The notes under the pieces: model-generated | Databases searched by the model: none | The model's input: only the letters and a program-made list of their open reading frames with translations | What the model was told of the DNA's origin: nothing | DNA from: Vibrio xiamenensis | Lineage (GTDB): Bacteria; Pseudomonadota; Gammaproteobacteria; Enterobacterales; Vibrionaceae | Reading direction: 5' to 3' | NCBI RefSeq assembly: GCF_900100015.1 | Contig: NZ_FNDD01000018.1 | Coordinates: 1-64,000, forward strand | DNA length: 64,000 nucleotides | Shown: one piece after another, positions 1 through 10,767 of the stretch | Layout of the letters: each line of letters starts with the position of its first letter | How positions within the stretch are numbered: the stretch's first letter is position 1 | Position numbers and translations under genes: made by a program

Positions 1-74
1 GAGAGACTTGAACTCTCACACCTTGCGGCGCCAGAACCTAAATCTGGTGCGTCTACCAATTCCGCCATTTCCGC
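1..74 (-). tRNA. tRNA-Leu (anticodon UAG), 3' end cut by window edge
   Basis: Reading the minus strand, the gene starts GCGGAAATGG, has the D-arm GGCGGAATTGGTAGACGC and the anticodon loop TTTAGGT between the stem halves CCAGA and TCTGG, which gives anticodon UAG (reads CUA/CUG-type leucine codons). A long variable arm (GGCGCCGCAAGGTGT region) fits a class II leucine tRNA. The T-arm begins GAGAGTTCAAGTCTCTC. The last 11 or so bases of the acceptor stem and CCA lie outside the window. It follows tRNA-Met in the same transcript. Confidence 0.93.
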
Positions 75-111
75 ATTATTCCTAAAAACTCTTATAAAAA
101 GCGTTTAGGAA

Positions 112-188
112 TGGTGGCTACGACGGGATTCGAACCTGTGACCCCATCATTATGAGTGATGTGCTCTAACCAGCTGAGCTACGTAGCC
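112..188 (-). tRNA. tRNA-Met (anticodon CAU)
   Basis: On the minus strand the acceptor arms GGCTACG and CGTAGCC pair, followed by A and an encoded CCA. The anticodon loop CTCATAA gives CAU, and the T-loop is GGTTCGAATCC. It is the elongator type: the first base pair is G-C, unlike the unpaired first position of initiator tRNA. It is the promoter-proximal gene of a tRNA operon that continues into tRNA-Leu. Confidence 0.95.
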
Positions 189-247
189 ATAAATTTTTTG
201 TTTTCTTTGCTCCCAAATCAAGACCACATCTTGCGGGAACGGGGCGC

Positions 248-276
248 ATTATGCGGATATCGATTAGAACCGTCAA
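248..276 (-). promoter_or_regulatory. sigma-70 promoter of the tRNA operon
   Basis: On the minus strand there is TTGACG, a spacer of exactly 17 bp, then CATAAT, followed by a GC-rich stretch GCGCCCC where the discriminator would lie. A near-consensus -35/-10 pair with a GC-rich discriminator is typical of stable-RNA promoters under stringent control. That regulation is inferred from the type, not shown. Confidence 0.75.
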
Positions 277-415
277 CTTTTTTTTTGAATAAATCGGGAT
301 AAACGAATCGTTCGGTTTCTTTTTAAACAAAGAGGCGCGTTAATGATCAAAAACTGTTAGAAAACACGCTTTTCACCGCAAGTAAGATTGCCGCTAATTT
401 TTATTTTTCTAATAA

Positions 416-442
416 AAAAGCCAGTTAAAAAACTGGCTTTTT
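416..442. terminator. Rho-independent terminator after ychF
   Basis: Stem AAAAGCCAGTT / AACTGGCTTTT with a short A-rich loop. T-runs on both sides make it usable in both directions, but only ychF on the minus strand reads into it. The rest of the gap between the tRNA promoter and this site shows no gene. Confidence 0.85.
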
Positions 443-476
443 CAAAACAACTTTTAGCTAAGTTTCATAAACTTAA

Positions 477-1568
477 TTAGACGTTGAAACGGAAGTGAAC
501 CACATCGCCATCTTTAACAATGTATTCTTTACCTTCCAAACGCCATTTACCCGCTTCTTTGGCGCCACTTTCACCATTGAATTGAATAAAGTCATCGTAG
601 CCAACTACTTCTGCGCGGATGAAGCCTTTTTCAAAGTCAGTGTGGATTTTACCTGCGGCTTTTGGTGCGGTTGCGCCAACAGGAATGGTCCAAGCGCGAA
701 CTTCTTTAACACCGGCAGTAAAGTAGGTGTGAAGGCTTAGCAGTTCGTAACCTGCGCGAATAACACGGTTTAAGCCAGGCTCTTCAATTCCCATATCAGC
801 GAGAAACTCTTCACGCTCATCATCTTCCAGTTCAGAAAGTTCAGACTCGATGGCGGCACAAACAGGAACGACAACGTTGTTCTCTTTTTCTGCGAACTCG
901 CGTACTGCATCAAGGTATGGGTTGTCTTCAAAACCATCTTCATTGACGTTAGCAATGTACATCGTTGGTTTTAGAGTCAAAAAGTTAAGGTAACCGATAG
1001 CATTGAGCTCTTCTTTTGATAGCTCAATGCTGCGTGCCATTCCGCCTTCAGTCAGTACTGGTAGCATTTTCTCAAGCACGGCTAACTCAAATTTAGCGTC
1101 TTTATCGCCGCCTTTGGCTTTCTTCGCGTTACGTTGAATTGCACGTTCACAAGAGTCCAGATCCGCCAGCGCAAGCTCTAGATTGATAACTTCGATATCT
1201 TCAATTGGAGATACTTTACCTGCTACGTGAACGATGTTTTCGTTTTCAAAACAGCGAACTACGTGACCAATCGCGTCAGTTTCGCGAATGTTTGCCAGGA
1301 ATTTGTTACCAAGGCCTTCACCTTTAGACGCGCCGGCAACAAGACCTGCGATATCAACGAATTCCATCGTGGTTGGCAATACTTTCTGCGGATTAACGAT
1401 TTTTGCCAATGCATCAAGACGTAAGTCTGGCACAGGTACTACACCGGTATTTGGCTCGATAGTACAGAAAGGGAAGTTAGCGGCTTCAATTCCCGCTTTA
1501 GTGAGTGCGTTAAACAGAGTTGATTTACCAACGTTTGGCAAACCAACGATGCCACATTTAAAACCCAT
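477..1568 (-). CDS. ychF: Ribosome-binding ATPase YchF (Obg-family)
   Basis: A universally conserved TRAFAC P-loop protein that binds the ribosome and hydrolyses ATP rather than GTP; it is linked to oxidative stress response in E. coli. The Walker A GLPNVGKS is at residues 9-16, followed by DIAGLV as the G3 motif. The usual GTP-specificity NKxD motif is replaced by NVNE near residue 207, the mark of the ATP-preferring YchF branch. A coiled-coil segment follows (about 130-190) and a C-terminal TGS domain. The 363-aa length equals the E. coli protein. It lies 10 bp downstream of pth, as in most gammaproteobacteria, so co-transcription is likely. Confidence 0.97.
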   Translation of the reverse strand: MGFKCGIVGLPNVGKSTLFNALTKAGIEAANFPFCTIEPNTGVVPVPDLRLDALAKIVNPQKVLPTTMEFVDIAGLVAGASKGEGLGNKFLANIRETDAIGHVVRCFENENIVHVAGKVSPIEDIEVINLELALADLDSCERAIQRNAKKAKGGDKDAKFELAVLEKMLPVLTEGGMARSIELSKEELNAIGYLNFLTLKPTMYIANVNEDGFEDNPYLDAVREFAEKENNVVVPVCAAIESELSELEDDEREEFLADMGIEEPGLNRVIRAGYELLSLHTYFTAGVKEVRAWTIPVGATAPKAAGKIHTDFEKGFIRAEVVGYDDFIQFNGESGAKEAGKWRLEGKEYIVKDGDVVHFRFNV

Positions 1569-1578
1569 GATAGTAACC

Positions 1579-2169
1579 TTATTCAGCTTTGAACGTGTGT
1601 AATCGATTTTGTGCTTTGCTTAGGCCATCTTTAAGTAAGATATCTAGGCAGCGAACAGATTCGTCCACTGCAGCATCTAAGCATTGTTGTTCACTTGCAG
1701 GTGCTTTACCCAGCACATAGCCTGCAACTTTATCTTTGTGTCCCGGATGGCCGATGCCAATCCGCAGACGGTAGAAATCTTTGTTATTGCCCTGCTTACT
1801 AATGATGTCACGCAGCCCATTGTGCCCACCGTGACCGCCGCCTTTCTTAAATTTAGCGACCCCTGGGGGTAAATCCAATTCATCATGGGCGACCATGATC
1901 TCTTCGGGCGTGATTTGATAGAACTTTGCCAGTGCTGAGACAGCTTTGCCCGACAAATTCATAAAGGTAGCAGGGATAAGAAGACGGAGATCTTGACCAT
2001 TGACCAGAATGCGTCCCGTCAAACCGAAAAATTTCGGTTCATGTTTTAATACCACGTTGTGTACGCGAGCCAGTTCTTCAACCACCCAAGCGCCGGCATT
2101 ATGACGAGTGTTTTTGTATTCTGGCCCAGGATTGGCTAGCCCAACCAGCAGTTTTATCTGTTGACTCAA
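1579..2169 (-). CDS. pth: Peptidyl-tRNA hydrolase
   Basis: Cleaves peptidyl-tRNA released prematurely from ribosomes so that the tRNA is recycled. The family motif [10 protein letters not shown] opens the protein, with the catalytic His at residue 23 (TRHNAG) and the supporting Asp at 96 ([10 protein letters not shown]). Length 196 aa is normal. The best start is a TTG codon: the protein aligns from MSQQIKLL and no in-frame ATG or GTG lies closer to the conserved core. The upstream AGAGAACC is a weak ribosome site. It precedes ychF in the same operon. Confidence 0.96.
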   Translation of the reverse strand: MSQQIKLLVGLANPGPEYKNTRHNAGAWVVEELARVHNVVLKHEPKFFGLTGRILVNGQDLRLLIPATFMNLSGKAVSALAKFYQITPEEIMVAHDELDLPPGVAKFKKGGGHGGHNGLRDIISKQGNNKDFYRLRIGIGHPGHKDKVAGYVLGKAPASEQQCLDAAVDESVRCLDILLKDGLSKAQNRLHTFKAE

Positions 2170-2271
2170 GGTAGGTTCTCTCTGGATTCTTAAAAAGCGC
2201 GGTATGATAGCACAGAAATATCGCTTGGTGCGAGACAGGCGATATTTGGCTTAGGATCGTGGTGCGCAAAC

Positions 2272-2303
2272 AAAAAAGCACTCCTATAAAAGAAGTGCTT
2301 TTA
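2272..2303 (-). terminator. Terminator after prs
   Basis: Stem AAAAGCACT / AGTGCTTTT with a roughly 10-nt loop and T-run on the minus strand, between prs and pth. The gap of about 200 bp around it must also hold the pth promoter. Confidence 0.75.
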
Positions 2304-2368
2304 TCTGTATTCGACGGATGTTGACTCGCGACGAATGATTAACAGCGACAGATTGTATACACGCAGTA

Positions 2369-3316
2369 TTACGCGTTAAACATCGCTGAAATAGACTCTT
2401 CATTGCTGATGCGGCGAATCGCTTCTGCCAGCATAGTTGAAAGGGTCAATTGGGTCACTTTGCCTGTTGCCGCCATTTCTGGTGCCAGTGTGATTGAGTC
2501 AGTGATGATCACTTGGTCAAGCACAGAGTTTTTGATGTTGCTTGCTGCGTTACCAGAGAATACCGCGTGAGTTGCGTAAGCAAATACACGTTTCGCGCCG
2601 CGCTCTTTTAGCGCTTCAGCCGCTTTACATAGCGTGCCGCCAGTGTCGATCATGTCATCGACGATGACACAGTCGCGACCTTCAACATCACCGATAAGGT
2701 TCATGACTTCAGAAACGTTGGCACGTGGGCGACGTTTGTCAACGATAGCGATATCGATATCACCCAGTGCTTTTGCCGTTGCGCGAGCACGAACCACGCC
2801 ACCTAAGTCTGGAGAAACCACAACTGGGTTTTCTAGGCCGCGGTTTTCCATATCTTCAAGTAGAACTGGTGTACCGAAAATGTTATCTACTGGTACATCG
2901 AAGAAGCCTTGGATCTGCTCTGCATGTAAGTCGATAGTCAGAACGCGGTCAACACCAACGTTAGAAAGGAAATCAGCGACAACTTTGGCGGTGATTGGCA
3001 CACGGGCTGAACGCACGCGGCGATCTTGACGTGCATAACCGAAGTAAGGAATAACTGCTGTAATACGACCTGCTGAAGCACGGCGCATTGCATCAATCAT
3101 AACCACAAGTTCCATTAGATTGTCGTTGGTTGGGGCACAGGTAGATTGAATGATGAATACATCGCTACCACGTACATTTTCGTTGATTTGCACTGCGACT
3201 TCGCCATCAGAAAAGCGAGAAACGGTGGCATCACCAAGGGAAATGTAAAGACGGTCAGCAATACGTTGGGCTAGTTCAGGCGTTGCGTTACCAGCAAATA
3301 GCTTCATATCAGGCAC
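2369..3316 (-). CDS. prs: Ribose-phosphate pyrophosphokinase (PRPP synthetase)
   Basis: Makes 5-phosphoribosyl diphosphate from ribose 5-phosphate and ATP for purine, pyrimidine, His, Trp and NAD synthesis. The class I family is clear: N-terminal [13 protein letters not shown], the flexible-loop region YARQDRRVR, the regulatory/catalytic [12 protein letters not shown], and the PRPP-binding loop [12 protein letters not shown]. The 315-aa length equals E. coli Prs. The start codon is GTG (protein MPDMKLF), as I recall for E. coli prs as well. It lies 28 bp after ispE. Confidence 0.97.
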   Translation of the reverse strand: MPDMKLFAGNATPELAQRIADRLYISLGDATVSRFSDGEVAVQINENVRGSDVFIIQSTCAPTNDNLMELVVMIDAMRRASAGRITAVIPYFGYARQDRRVRSARVPITAKVVADFLSNVGVDRVLTIDLHAEQIQGFFDVPVDNIFGTPVLLEDMENRGLENPVVVSPDLGGVVRARATAKALGDIDIAIVDKRRPRANVSEVMNLIGDVEGRDCVIVDDMIDTGGTLCKAAEALKERGAKRVFAYATHAVFSGNAASNIKNSVLDQVIITDSITLAPEMAATGKVTQLTLSTMLAEAIRRISNEESISAMFNA

Positions 3317-3344
3317 GGTGGAAACCTCAAGGTTGCGTCCAGTT

Positions 3345-4217
3345 TTAGATAGATTTTTGGTCGACTAAACGATAGTTAGTCAGTGTCTCATGTAACGGCG
3401 AAGTGTTCTTGCCTTTTGCCACAAAAGCCGAGGTTGAGTCGGGCAATTTATGAAGGACAGAAAGCGCATCGTCCTGGGTTGAGAATTCAGCAAAAACGCA
3501 TGAACCCGTCCCCGTCAATCTAGACGGCGCGTATTGTAGCAGCCAAGAAAGTTGCTTATCAACCTCTGGGTAGAGCATTCGAACAATTTTTTCGCAATCG
3601 TTTTCGTATGGTGAGTCAAGAAGCGTTGTCAGTGCTCGCTTGGGCGTGTTACGCGTCAAATTTGGGTGAGTAAAAATATCGACTGTCGAAATACTGACGC
3701 TCGGCTTGACCACTAAGTACCACTTTTCTTGCGGTTCAGTTGGTTCAAGTCTCTCACCCACACCTTCTGCGAAAGCAGCACTGCCACGTACAAAGACAGG
3801 AACATCTGCGCCAAGTTTTAAGCCAAGTTCGGCGAGCTCACCAACCGGTACGTCGGTTTGCCATAAGTAATTCAGTGCCACTAACACGCTGGCTGCATTG
3901 GATGAACCACCGCCGATGCCACCGCCCATCGGCAGGATTTTTTGTAGCTCGATATGGGCTCCATACTGACAACCAGTATAGTCCTTGAGTGCTTGAGCCG
4001 CTTTCCAAATCAGGTTGTCATGCAAGGCGACGCCTGGAATATCAGGAGTAAGACGGATTTCACCGTCTTGAGTGGCCTCGATGGTAAGTTCATCACCGTA
4101 ATCAAGGAATTGAAATAGCGTTTGCAGGTCGTGATAGCCGTTGGGGCGTTGACCGGTGATGTACAGAAAGAGGTTTAATTTGGCCGGTGATGGCCAAGTT
4201 GTTTTACGTGTGATCAT
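3345..4217 (-). CDS. ispE: 4-diphosphocytidyl-2-C-methyl-D-erythritol kinase
   Basis: Fourth step of the non-mevalonate isoprenoid pathway: ATP-dependent phosphorylation of CDP-methylerythritol. It is a GHMP kinase with [10 protein letters not shown] at the N terminus and the glycine-rich ATP loop [14 protein letters not shown]; the C-terminal [11 protein letters not shown] motif also fits. I chose the ATG that overlaps the lolB stop in a TAATG junction (protein MITRKTTW), which matches the family N terminus. An in-frame ATG 15 bp further up is possible. Coupled to lolB and upstream of prs. Confidence 0.95.
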   Translation of the reverse strand: MITRKTTWPSPAKLNLFLYITGQRPNGYHDLQTLFQFLDYGDELTIEATQDGEIRLTPDIPGVALHDNLIWKAAQALKDYTGCQYGAHIELQKILPMGGGIGGGSSNAASVLVALNYLWQTDVPVGELAELGLKLGADVPVFVRGSAAFAEGVGERLEPTEPQEKWYLVVKPSVSISTVDIFTHPNLTRNTPKRALTTLLDSPYENDCEKIVRMLYPEVDKQLSWLLQYAPSRLTGTGSCVFAEFSTQDDALSVLHKLPDSTSAFVAKGKNTSPLHETLTNYRLVDQKSI

Positions 4218-4831
4218 TATTTCACTGTCCATTTCGAAATCACCAAATTAATGGTTGTAGTGTCTTGGGTCAGCTTGAGTTTATGGGGGAGCGGTAAAGT
4301 AGTACCGTTTACGTCAATGTCCTGATAAGACTGGTAATCAAGGTGCCAGCGCTGGGCATTGATGGTCTTGTCTAACCAATCTAACGTATTGGTTTGGTTC
4401 AATTGGTAATCGTCGGCGTTTTGTGGCGAGCCGAGCAGCCAAGAAGAAAGGGGCGCGATAGGGATTTGTAGCCCGGTTAAGCGATAAATCAATTGCTCTG
4501 CACTTTGCGCTTCAAATTGCTGATCGTCATAGGTATCGACGCGCGCGCCTTGCGGCGTGACGGTCATATTGAGAACGGTTTGACCAAGAAAGCTGGTGAG
4601 CCTGAGCTGACTTTTAGCGGCAGAATGGGTCCAAACAAAGTTTAGCGATTGACGCTCAGCTGGGGAAATGTAACCCAGTTTGCCAGACACACGATAGTCA
4701 GAAATGGTGCTTAAACGCTGTTGATGGCTTTGCCATTCAACGTTGGTGGTACTGTTGTCTATGCTGCTACAGCCTGCTATTAACCAAGTCAAAAACAGCA
4801 ACCAACCAAAACGGAATTGAGATTTAATCAT
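4217..4831 (-). CDS. lolB: Outer-membrane lipoprotein insertion protein LolB
   Basis: Accepts lipoproteins from the periplasmic carrier LolA and inserts them into the outer membrane. It is itself a lipoprotein: hydrophobic signal [12 protein letters not shown] with the lipobox LIAGC. The body carries the LolA/LolB fold pattern (YRVSGKLGY, then [11 protein letters not shown]). The start was moved to the ATG preceded by AGAG at 7-10 bp; an ATG 24 bp upstream has no clear ribosome site. It is divergent from hemA and overlaps ispE by one base, the usual gammaproteobacterial order. Confidence 0.93.
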   Translation of the reverse strand: MIKSQFRFGWLLFLTWLIAGCSSIDNSTTNVEWQSHQQRLSTISDYRVSGKLGYISPAERQSLNFVWTHSAAKSQLRLTSFLGQTVLNMTVTPQGARVDTYDDQQFEAQSAEQLIYRLTGLQIPIAPLSSWLLGSPQNADDYQLNQTNTLDWLDKTINAQRWHLDYQSYQDIDVNGTTLPLPHKLKLTQDTTTINLVISKWTVK

Positions 4832-4993
4832 AAAGGCTCTATATTTTTCAGGCATCTAATCGCATGCGGTGTACTATAACATTGTTATCACTAACTCACG
4901 AAAACAAATACCGAATGCCCTTTCATTCATACGGGGCATCAAGTAAAATTCTTTCCTCACTCATTTTGACCAGATTCAGAGAACCCACGATAC

Positions 4994-6253
4994 ATGTCCT
5001 TGCTCGCTATTGGTATTAATCACAATACGGCGTCTGTCGAGCTGCGCGAAAAAGTTGCGTTTGGCCCCGATAAGCTGCCAGAAGCTTTGCAACAGCTGAG
5101 TGTGAATCCAATTGTCAACGGCAGTGTTATCGTCTCTACTTGTAACCGCACCGAAATTTATTGTGATGTGAAATCGTCAGGAAAAAGTAAGCTGATTGAT
5201 TGGTTATCGCAATTTCATCAAGTTAACCCTGATGAGCTCAAACCCAGCATCTACATTCACGAAGAGCAGGCGGCCATTCGCCATTTAATGCGCGTGTCGT
5301 GTGGGCTTGATTCGTTGGTGCTTGGTGAGCCGCAAATCCTTGGTCAAGTGAAGCAAGCGTATTTTGACTCTCGTGGTAATAAAGCCGTTGACCCTGCGAT
5401 TGAGAAACTGTTTCAAAAAGCCTTTTCAGTTGCGAAACGTGTACGTACCGAAACAGATATTGGTGGCAATGCCGTATCGGTTGCTTATGCTGCATGCACG
5501 CTTGCGAAACATATTTTTGAATCTCTGCACGATACCACCGTGTTGCTAGTGGGCGCAGGTGAAACGATTGAACTGGTGGCTAAGCACCTTGCCGCTAATG
5601 GCTGTAAAAAAATGATTGTCGCCAACCGTACTCGCGAACGTGCGATGGAATTGGCCAGTGAGTTTGGCGCAGAAGTGATAGGCTTGCCAGAAATTCCCGA
5701 TCATCTTGCCAAAGCGGACATTGTGATCAGTTCAACCGCCAGCCCATTGCCTATTATAGGTAAAGGTATGGTTGAAACGGCGCTGCGAGCTCGTCGCCAT
5801 CAACCTATGCTGCTGGTGGATATCGCGGTGCCGCGCGATATCGAAGCGCAAGTCGGCGATTTGAACGATGCTTACCTCTATTCGGTGGACGATTTACAGT
5901 CGATCATCGATAGCAACATTGAGCAGCGCAAAGTTGAAGCGATTCAAGCCGAAGCGATCGTTAGTGAAGAAAGCGCAGCCTTTATGTCTTGGATGCGCTC
6001 CCTTCAAGCGGTCGACAGTATTCGCGAGTATCGTCAATCGGCCAACCAGATTCGTGAAGAGTTGCTGGCGAAAAGTTTGCAATCTCTTGCTCAAGGCGGC
6101 GACCCAGAAAAAGTATTAACTGAGCTGAGTAACAAGCTCACCAACAAATTGATTCACGCCCCGACCCGAGCACTACAAAATGCCGCAGAGCAGGGCGAAC
6201 CGGCAAAACTGACGGTAATAAGACAAAGTTTGGGTCTTGACGACCCGCAATAA
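4994..6253 (+). CDS. hemA: Glutamyl-tRNA reductase
   Basis: First committed step of C5 heme synthesis: NADPH-dependent reduction of glutamyl-tRNA to glutamate-1-semialdehyde. The catalytic Cys lies in [10 protein letters not shown] near residue 50, and the N-terminal [17 protein letters not shown] is diagnostic. The NADPH-binding Rossmann motif [14 protein letters not shown] and the C-terminal helical dimerisation domain follow. The 419-aa length is typical. It heads the hemA-prfA-prmC-sirB2-sirB1-kdsA run, all on one strand with short gaps, so it probably shares a promoter in the 160-bp lolB-hemA gap. Confidence 0.97.
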   Translation: MSLLAIGINHNTASVELREKVAFGPDKLPEALQQLSVNPIVNGSVIVSTCNRTEIYCDVKSSGKSKLIDWLSQFHQVNPDELKPSIYIHEEQAAIRHLMRVSCGLDSLVLGEPQILGQVKQAYFDSRGNKAVDPAIEKLFQKAFSVAKRVRTETDIGGNAVSVAYAACTLAKHIFESLHDTTVLLVGAGETIELVAKHLAANGCKKMIVANRTRERAMELASEFGAEVIGLPEIPDHLAKADIVISSTASPLPIIGKGMVETALRARRHQPMLLVDIAVPRDIEAQVGDLNDAYLYSVDDLQSIIDSNIEQRKVEAIQAEAIVSEESAAFMSWMRSLQAVDSIREYRQSANQIREELLAKSLQSLAQGGDPEKVLTELSNKLTNKLIHAPTRALQNAAEQGEPAKLTVIRQSLGLDDPQ

Positions 6254-6274
6254 TCATCATCCCTGAGTACAACT

Positions 6275-7363
6275 ATGAAACCCTCAATTCTTACTAAGCT
6301 AGAAACTCTCGTTGAACGTTATGAAGAGGTTCAGCATCTTCTCGGCGATCCTGGTGTGATTGGCGATCAAAATAAATTCCGTGCGTTATCCAAGGAATAT
6401 TCTCAGCTCGAAGAAGTGACCAAGTGTTTCCAAGCCTATCAGCAAGCGCAGGAAGATTTGCAGGCTGCTGAAGAAATGGCGAAAGAAGATGATCCAGAAA
6501 TGCGTGAAATGGCGCAGGAAGAGATTACTGAAGCCAAACAAAATATCGAACGTCTGAGTGACGAGTTACAAATTCTATTACTGCCTAAAGATCCCAACGA
6601 TGACCGTAACTGCTTCCTTGAAATCCGCGCGGGTGCGGGCGGTGACGAAGCGGGTATTTTTGCGGGTGACTTATTCCGTATGTACAGCCGCTTTGCTGAG
6701 AAGAAAAGCTGGCGCGTAGAAGTGATGTCTGCGAACGAAGCAGAGCACGGCGGTTTTAAAGAAGTGATCGCGAAAGTCAGCGGTGACGGTGCTTACGGGA
6801 TGTTGAAATTTGAGTCTGGCGGTCACCGTGTACAGCGCGTTCCAGCGACAGAATCTCAAGGTCGTGTCCACACCTCTGCCTGTACAGTTGCGATCATGCC
6901 TGAAATTCCTGAAGCAGAAATCCCTGAAATCAAAGCCAGCGACTTGAAAATCGATACCTTCCGTTCATCAGGCGCGGGTGGTCAGCACGTTAACACCACT
7001 GACTCTGCGATTCGTATTACGCACTTACCGACCGGTACTGTGGTTGAATGTCAGGACGAGCGTTCTCAGCACAAAAACAAAGCCAAAGCGATGGCGGTGC
7101 TTGCGGCGCGTATTATTCAAGCCGAAGAAGCTAAGCGCGCAGCGGAAGTCTCAGACACCCGTCGTAACTTGCTTGGTTCTGGTGACCGAAGCGATCGCAT
7201 TCGTACTTATAACTACCCGCAAGGTCGTGTTTCTGACCATCGTATCAACTTGACGGTTTACCGTTTAAACGAAGTGATGGAAGGCGATTTGCAAAGCTTG
7301 GTTGATCCTGTGATTCAAGAACACCAAGCGGACCAATTAGCCGCGTTGGCTGACAACAGCTAA
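6275..7363 (+). CDS. prfA: Peptide chain release factor 1
   Basis: Decodes UAA/UAG stop codons and triggers peptide release. The GGQ catalytic loop is present in [17 protein letters not shown], and the codon-recognition PxT tripeptide appears as PATES after RVQRV. It is 362 aa, as in E. coli (360). The substrate of the PrmC methylase is the Gln of this GGQ, and prmC follows immediately, the classic prfA-prmC pairing. Confidence 0.97.
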   Translation: MKPSILTKLETLVERYEEVQHLLGDPGVIGDQNKFRALSKEYSQLEEVTKCFQAYQQAQEDLQAAEEMAKEDDPEMREMAQEEITEAKQNIERLSDELQILLLPKDPNDDRNCFLEIRAGAGGDEAGIFAGDLFRMYSRFAEKKSWRVEVMSANEAEHGGFKEVIAKVSGDGAYGMLKFESGGHRVQRVPATESQGRVHTSACTVAIMPEIPEAEIPEIKASDLKIDTFRSSGAGGQHVNTTDSAIRITHLPTGTVVECQDERSQHKNKAKAMAVLAARIIQAEEAKRAAEVSDTRRNLLGSGDRSDRIRTYNYPQGRVSDHRINLTVYRLNEVMEGDLQSLVDPVIQEHQADQLAALADNS

Positions 7364-7375
7364 TTGGATAGCCTT

Positions 7376-8221
7376 GTGACCACGATTGAACAAGCGCTTA
7401 ATCAAACTGCCGCGCAATTTGCACAAAGCGGCAGTGATTCGCCGCAGCTTGATGCCTCGGTGCTGCTTTGTCATGCGCTACAAAAGCCGCGTTCGTATCT
7501 GTTTACTTGGCCGGAAAAAGCGCTTACCGACAGTGAACTAAGTACGTTTGCCAGTGTGGTTGAGCGGCGTTTGGCCGGTGAACCTGTGGCGTATATTGTC
7601 GGTGAACGTGAGTTTTGGTCGTTGCCGCTTTCGGTTGCGCCATCGACCTTGATTCCAAGGCCGGATACCGAGCGTTTAGTAGAGTTGGCGCTTGAGAAAG
7701 CTCCGCAAATTCAAGGCGATATTCTAGATCTTGGCACCGGCACGGGTGCGATTGCGCTGGCGCTGGCGTCAGAGCTGCCTAATCGACAAGTGGTGGGGAT
7801 TGATTTGCAACCGCAAGCGCGCGATCTTGCCGCCAGTAACGGACAAAAATTGGCGCTCAGCAATGCACAGTTTTTGGCTGGAAGTTGGTTTGAACCTCTG
7901 AAAAATGGTACAAAGTTTGCTTTGATTGTATCGAATCCACCGTATATTGACGGCGCGGACCCGCACTTGTCACAAGGTGACGTACGCTTTGAACCACGTA
8001 GTGCGCTGGTTGCCGATGATAATGGCTTAGCGGATATTCGTTATATTACTGAGCATGCGCGTCAATATTTGGTCGCCGGCGGTTGGTTGCTGTTTGAACA
8101 CGGCTTTGAGCAAGGTGAAGCGGTGAGAGCCATTTTTCAGCAATTTGGTTATCAAGATGTGTCGACGCAGCAAGATTACGCCGGCAATGACCGTGTCACC
8201 CTGGGTCAATTTACAGATTAA
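7376..8221 (+). CDS. prmC: Release-factor glutamine N5-methyltransferase
   Basis: Methylates the Gln of the GGQ motif in RF1 and RF2. SAM motif I is DLGTGTGAIALALA, and the amide-methyltransferase signature NPPY occurs in VSNPPYID. The N-terminal helical domain (LDASVLLCHAL, FTWPEK) is also standard. I favour the GTG start preceded by GGAT at suitable spacing; a TTG start 12 bp upstream, immediately after the prfA stop, would give 285 aa. Translation coupled to prfA is likely. Confidence 0.94.
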   Translation: MTTIEQALNQTAAQFAQSGSDSPQLDASVLLCHALQKPRSYLFTWPEKALTDSELSTFASVVERRLAGEPVAYIVGEREFWSLPLSVAPSTLIPRPDTERLVELALEKAPQIQGDILDLGTGTGAIALALASELPNRQVVGIDLQPQARDLAASNGQKLALSNAQFLAGSWFEPLKNGTKFALIVSNPPYIDGADPHLSQGDVRFEPRSALVADDNGLADIRYITEHARQYLVAGGWLLFEHGFEQGEAVRAIFQQFGYQDVSTQQDYAGNDRVTLGQFTD

Positions 8222-8238
8222 GGACGAGAGAAAATTTT

Positions 8239-8622
8239 ATGTATGAAGGTTTAAAGCACTTTCACCTATTAACCGTCGCGTTAAGCGCAACGCTCTTATG
8301 TATTCGCTTTGGCTTAATGATGGCGAACTCGCCTCTTACGCAAAACAAGTTTCTTAAAGTCTTTCCCCACATCAACGATACCTGTTTGTTACTCTCCGGT
8401 ATCGGTCTGATTTACATCACTGGATTTATTCCTTTTACGCCAGCCGCACCTTGGCTGACCGAAAAAATTACCTGCATTTTGGCGTACTTTGCACTCGCTC
8501 TGTTTGCCCTTAAATTGGGGAAAAACCGCTTACTTCGCATCTTTGCGTTTTTAGGTGCGCTCGGTTGGTTGGTGATGGCAGGGAAAATTGCTGTGACCAA
8601 AATGCCAATTCTAATGGGATAA
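8239..8622 (+). CDS. sirB2: SirB2 family membrane protein
   Basis: A 127-aa integral membrane protein with about four hydrophobic segments (LLTVALSATLLCIRFGL, LLLSGIGLIYITGF, ILAYFALALFAL, IFAFLGALGWLVMAG). The motif HINDTCLLLSG is typical of SirB2. Function is unknown; the family name comes from an early link to Salmonella invasion regulation that may reflect gene dosage. It sits between prmC and sirB1, its normal place. Confidence 0.88.
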   Translation: MYEGLKHFHLLTVALSATLLCIRFGLMMANSPLTQNKFLKVFPHINDTCLLLSGIGLIYITGFIPFTPAAPWLTEKITCILAYFALALFALKLGKNRLLRIFAFLGALGWLVMAGKIAVTKMPILMG

Positions 8623-8634
8623 GGTGGCCAACCC

Positions 8635-9444
8635 ATGCTAAATCTGTGTGATGAAGATTTTGACGCAATGGAATTGGTGGAAGGGGCGTTGGCATTAAAC
8701 CAAGCCGTTAATCCTGATACCCAAGTTAGCTGGTGTGAAGCCGAACTGGCGCGTTTGCTCAAAGAAGCAGAACTGGCGTTAGTCAATGAGCGCGACGAGC
8801 AGCAACGCTTTGATGCATTTTTACGCTTGTTTTACCATCAGTGGGGATTTGAAGGCGATCGCAATGCTTATTACGATTCTGCCAATGGTTTTATCGATAA
8901 AGTCCTCAAACGTCGTAAAGGGATTCCTGTCAGCCTTGGCGCTTTATTGCTGTATTTCGGCAGAAAGCTCGGCTTTCCGCTTGAAGGGGTGACTTTTCCA
9001 ACTCAATTCTTAATTAAGATCGACTGGTACGGTGAGCAAGCGCGTTATATTAACCCCTATGACGGTGAATACGTGTCAGAGCACACGTTGCACGCTTGGC
9101 TGATTGGTCACAGTGGGCCGCTGGCCAAACTTAAGGCCGAACACCTTGAAACCACCGACAACCCAACCGTGATTGGGCGTTGGTTGGCGCTACTGAAAAG
9201 TGCCTTGTTACGTGAGGAGCGTTATACCTTGGCGCTGCGCTGCACGGACTTAGCGTTAACCTTTGTGCCAGACGATCCGTATGAAATTCGAGACCGTGGC
9301 TTTATTTATCAGCAGTTAGACTGCCATCAGGTTGCACTTTCTGACTTTCAATACTTTATTGAACAGTGCCCAGATGATCCGGCTTCGGAGCTACTAAAAA
9401 ATCAAGTGAGTGCATTGAGTGAAAACTCGGTGACGCTGCATTAA
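8635..9444 (+). CDS. sirB1: SirB1 family protein (transglutaminase-like plus TPR)
   Basis: 269-aa soluble protein. The N-terminal half is a transglutaminase-like fold (YYDSANGFIDKVLKRRKGIPVSLGALL, then GVTFPTQFLIK and YINPYDG). The C-terminal part resembles TPR repeats (LALRCTDLALTFVPDDPYEIRDRGFIY). Biochemical role is not established. It is 12 bp after sirB2 and 21 bp before kdsA, in the conserved order. Confidence 0.88.
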   Translation: MLNLCDEDFDAMELVEGALALNQAVNPDTQVSWCEAELARLLKEAELALVNERDEQQRFDAFLRLFYHQWGFEGDRNAYYDSANGFIDKVLKRRKGIPVSLGALLLYFGRKLGFPLEGVTFPTQFLIKIDWYGEQARYINPYDGEYVSEHTLHAWLIGHSGPLAKLKAEHLETTDNPTVIGRWLALLKSALLREERYTLALRCTDLALTFVPDDPYEIRDRGFIYQQLDCHQVALSDFQYFIEQCPDDPASELLKNQVSALSENSVTLH

Positions 9445-10317
<873 letters not shown>

Positions 10318-10380
10318 GCGGTTTATATCCGTAATCACAGATGATAGTTGCGCGCTTAGCGTTGCTTATTCTGACCTTGT

Positions 10381-10407
10381 AAAGGCAGCCATTTGGCTGC
10401 CTTTTTT
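10381..10407 (+). terminator. Terminator after kdsA
   Basis: Stem AAAGGCAGCC / GGCTGCCTTT with loop ATTT and a run of six T. Confidence 0.9.
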
Positions 10408-10767
10408 GTGCTCAAAAGATACCCGTGAGCCAAGATAGTTCGATTATCGATGATGACGAGTTATGTGGAATGTGTGATCAAGTTAAAAAACCATGTAGGG
10501 CAGTGTATTCAGTGCAAGGAAAAGCGCGCCTAAGCTGATAGTTTGGATCGATTGATATGGCTAAGTATTTGTTTCACCGATTCTTATTCTTAATAGTGAT
10601 CTAAGCATCATAAATATGAAATGCTTACCACGCTTACGTGAACTTAACTTAGACTGTGTCAAGTTTTATAGATTTGTCTGGCACTTTGGTGCCGCTTGGC
10701 TTTAGCTAATATGGACGTCTTTAAAACCAAGGCAGTGGAATCTAGATAAAGATAAAAAGGTATGACA
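10408..10767 (+). other. Long intergenic region before nutA
   Basis: About 360 bp without a convincing gene. It is AT-rich and must hold the nutA promoter. A small hairpin GGCAC/GTGCC sits near 10680-10693. I could not pick one clear -35/-10 pair. Confidence 0.5.

Noticed and set aside
10408..10767. CRP-like TGTGATCAAG half-site upstream of nutA
   Set aside because: Only one half matches; the other half (TCACA) is missing at the right spacing.
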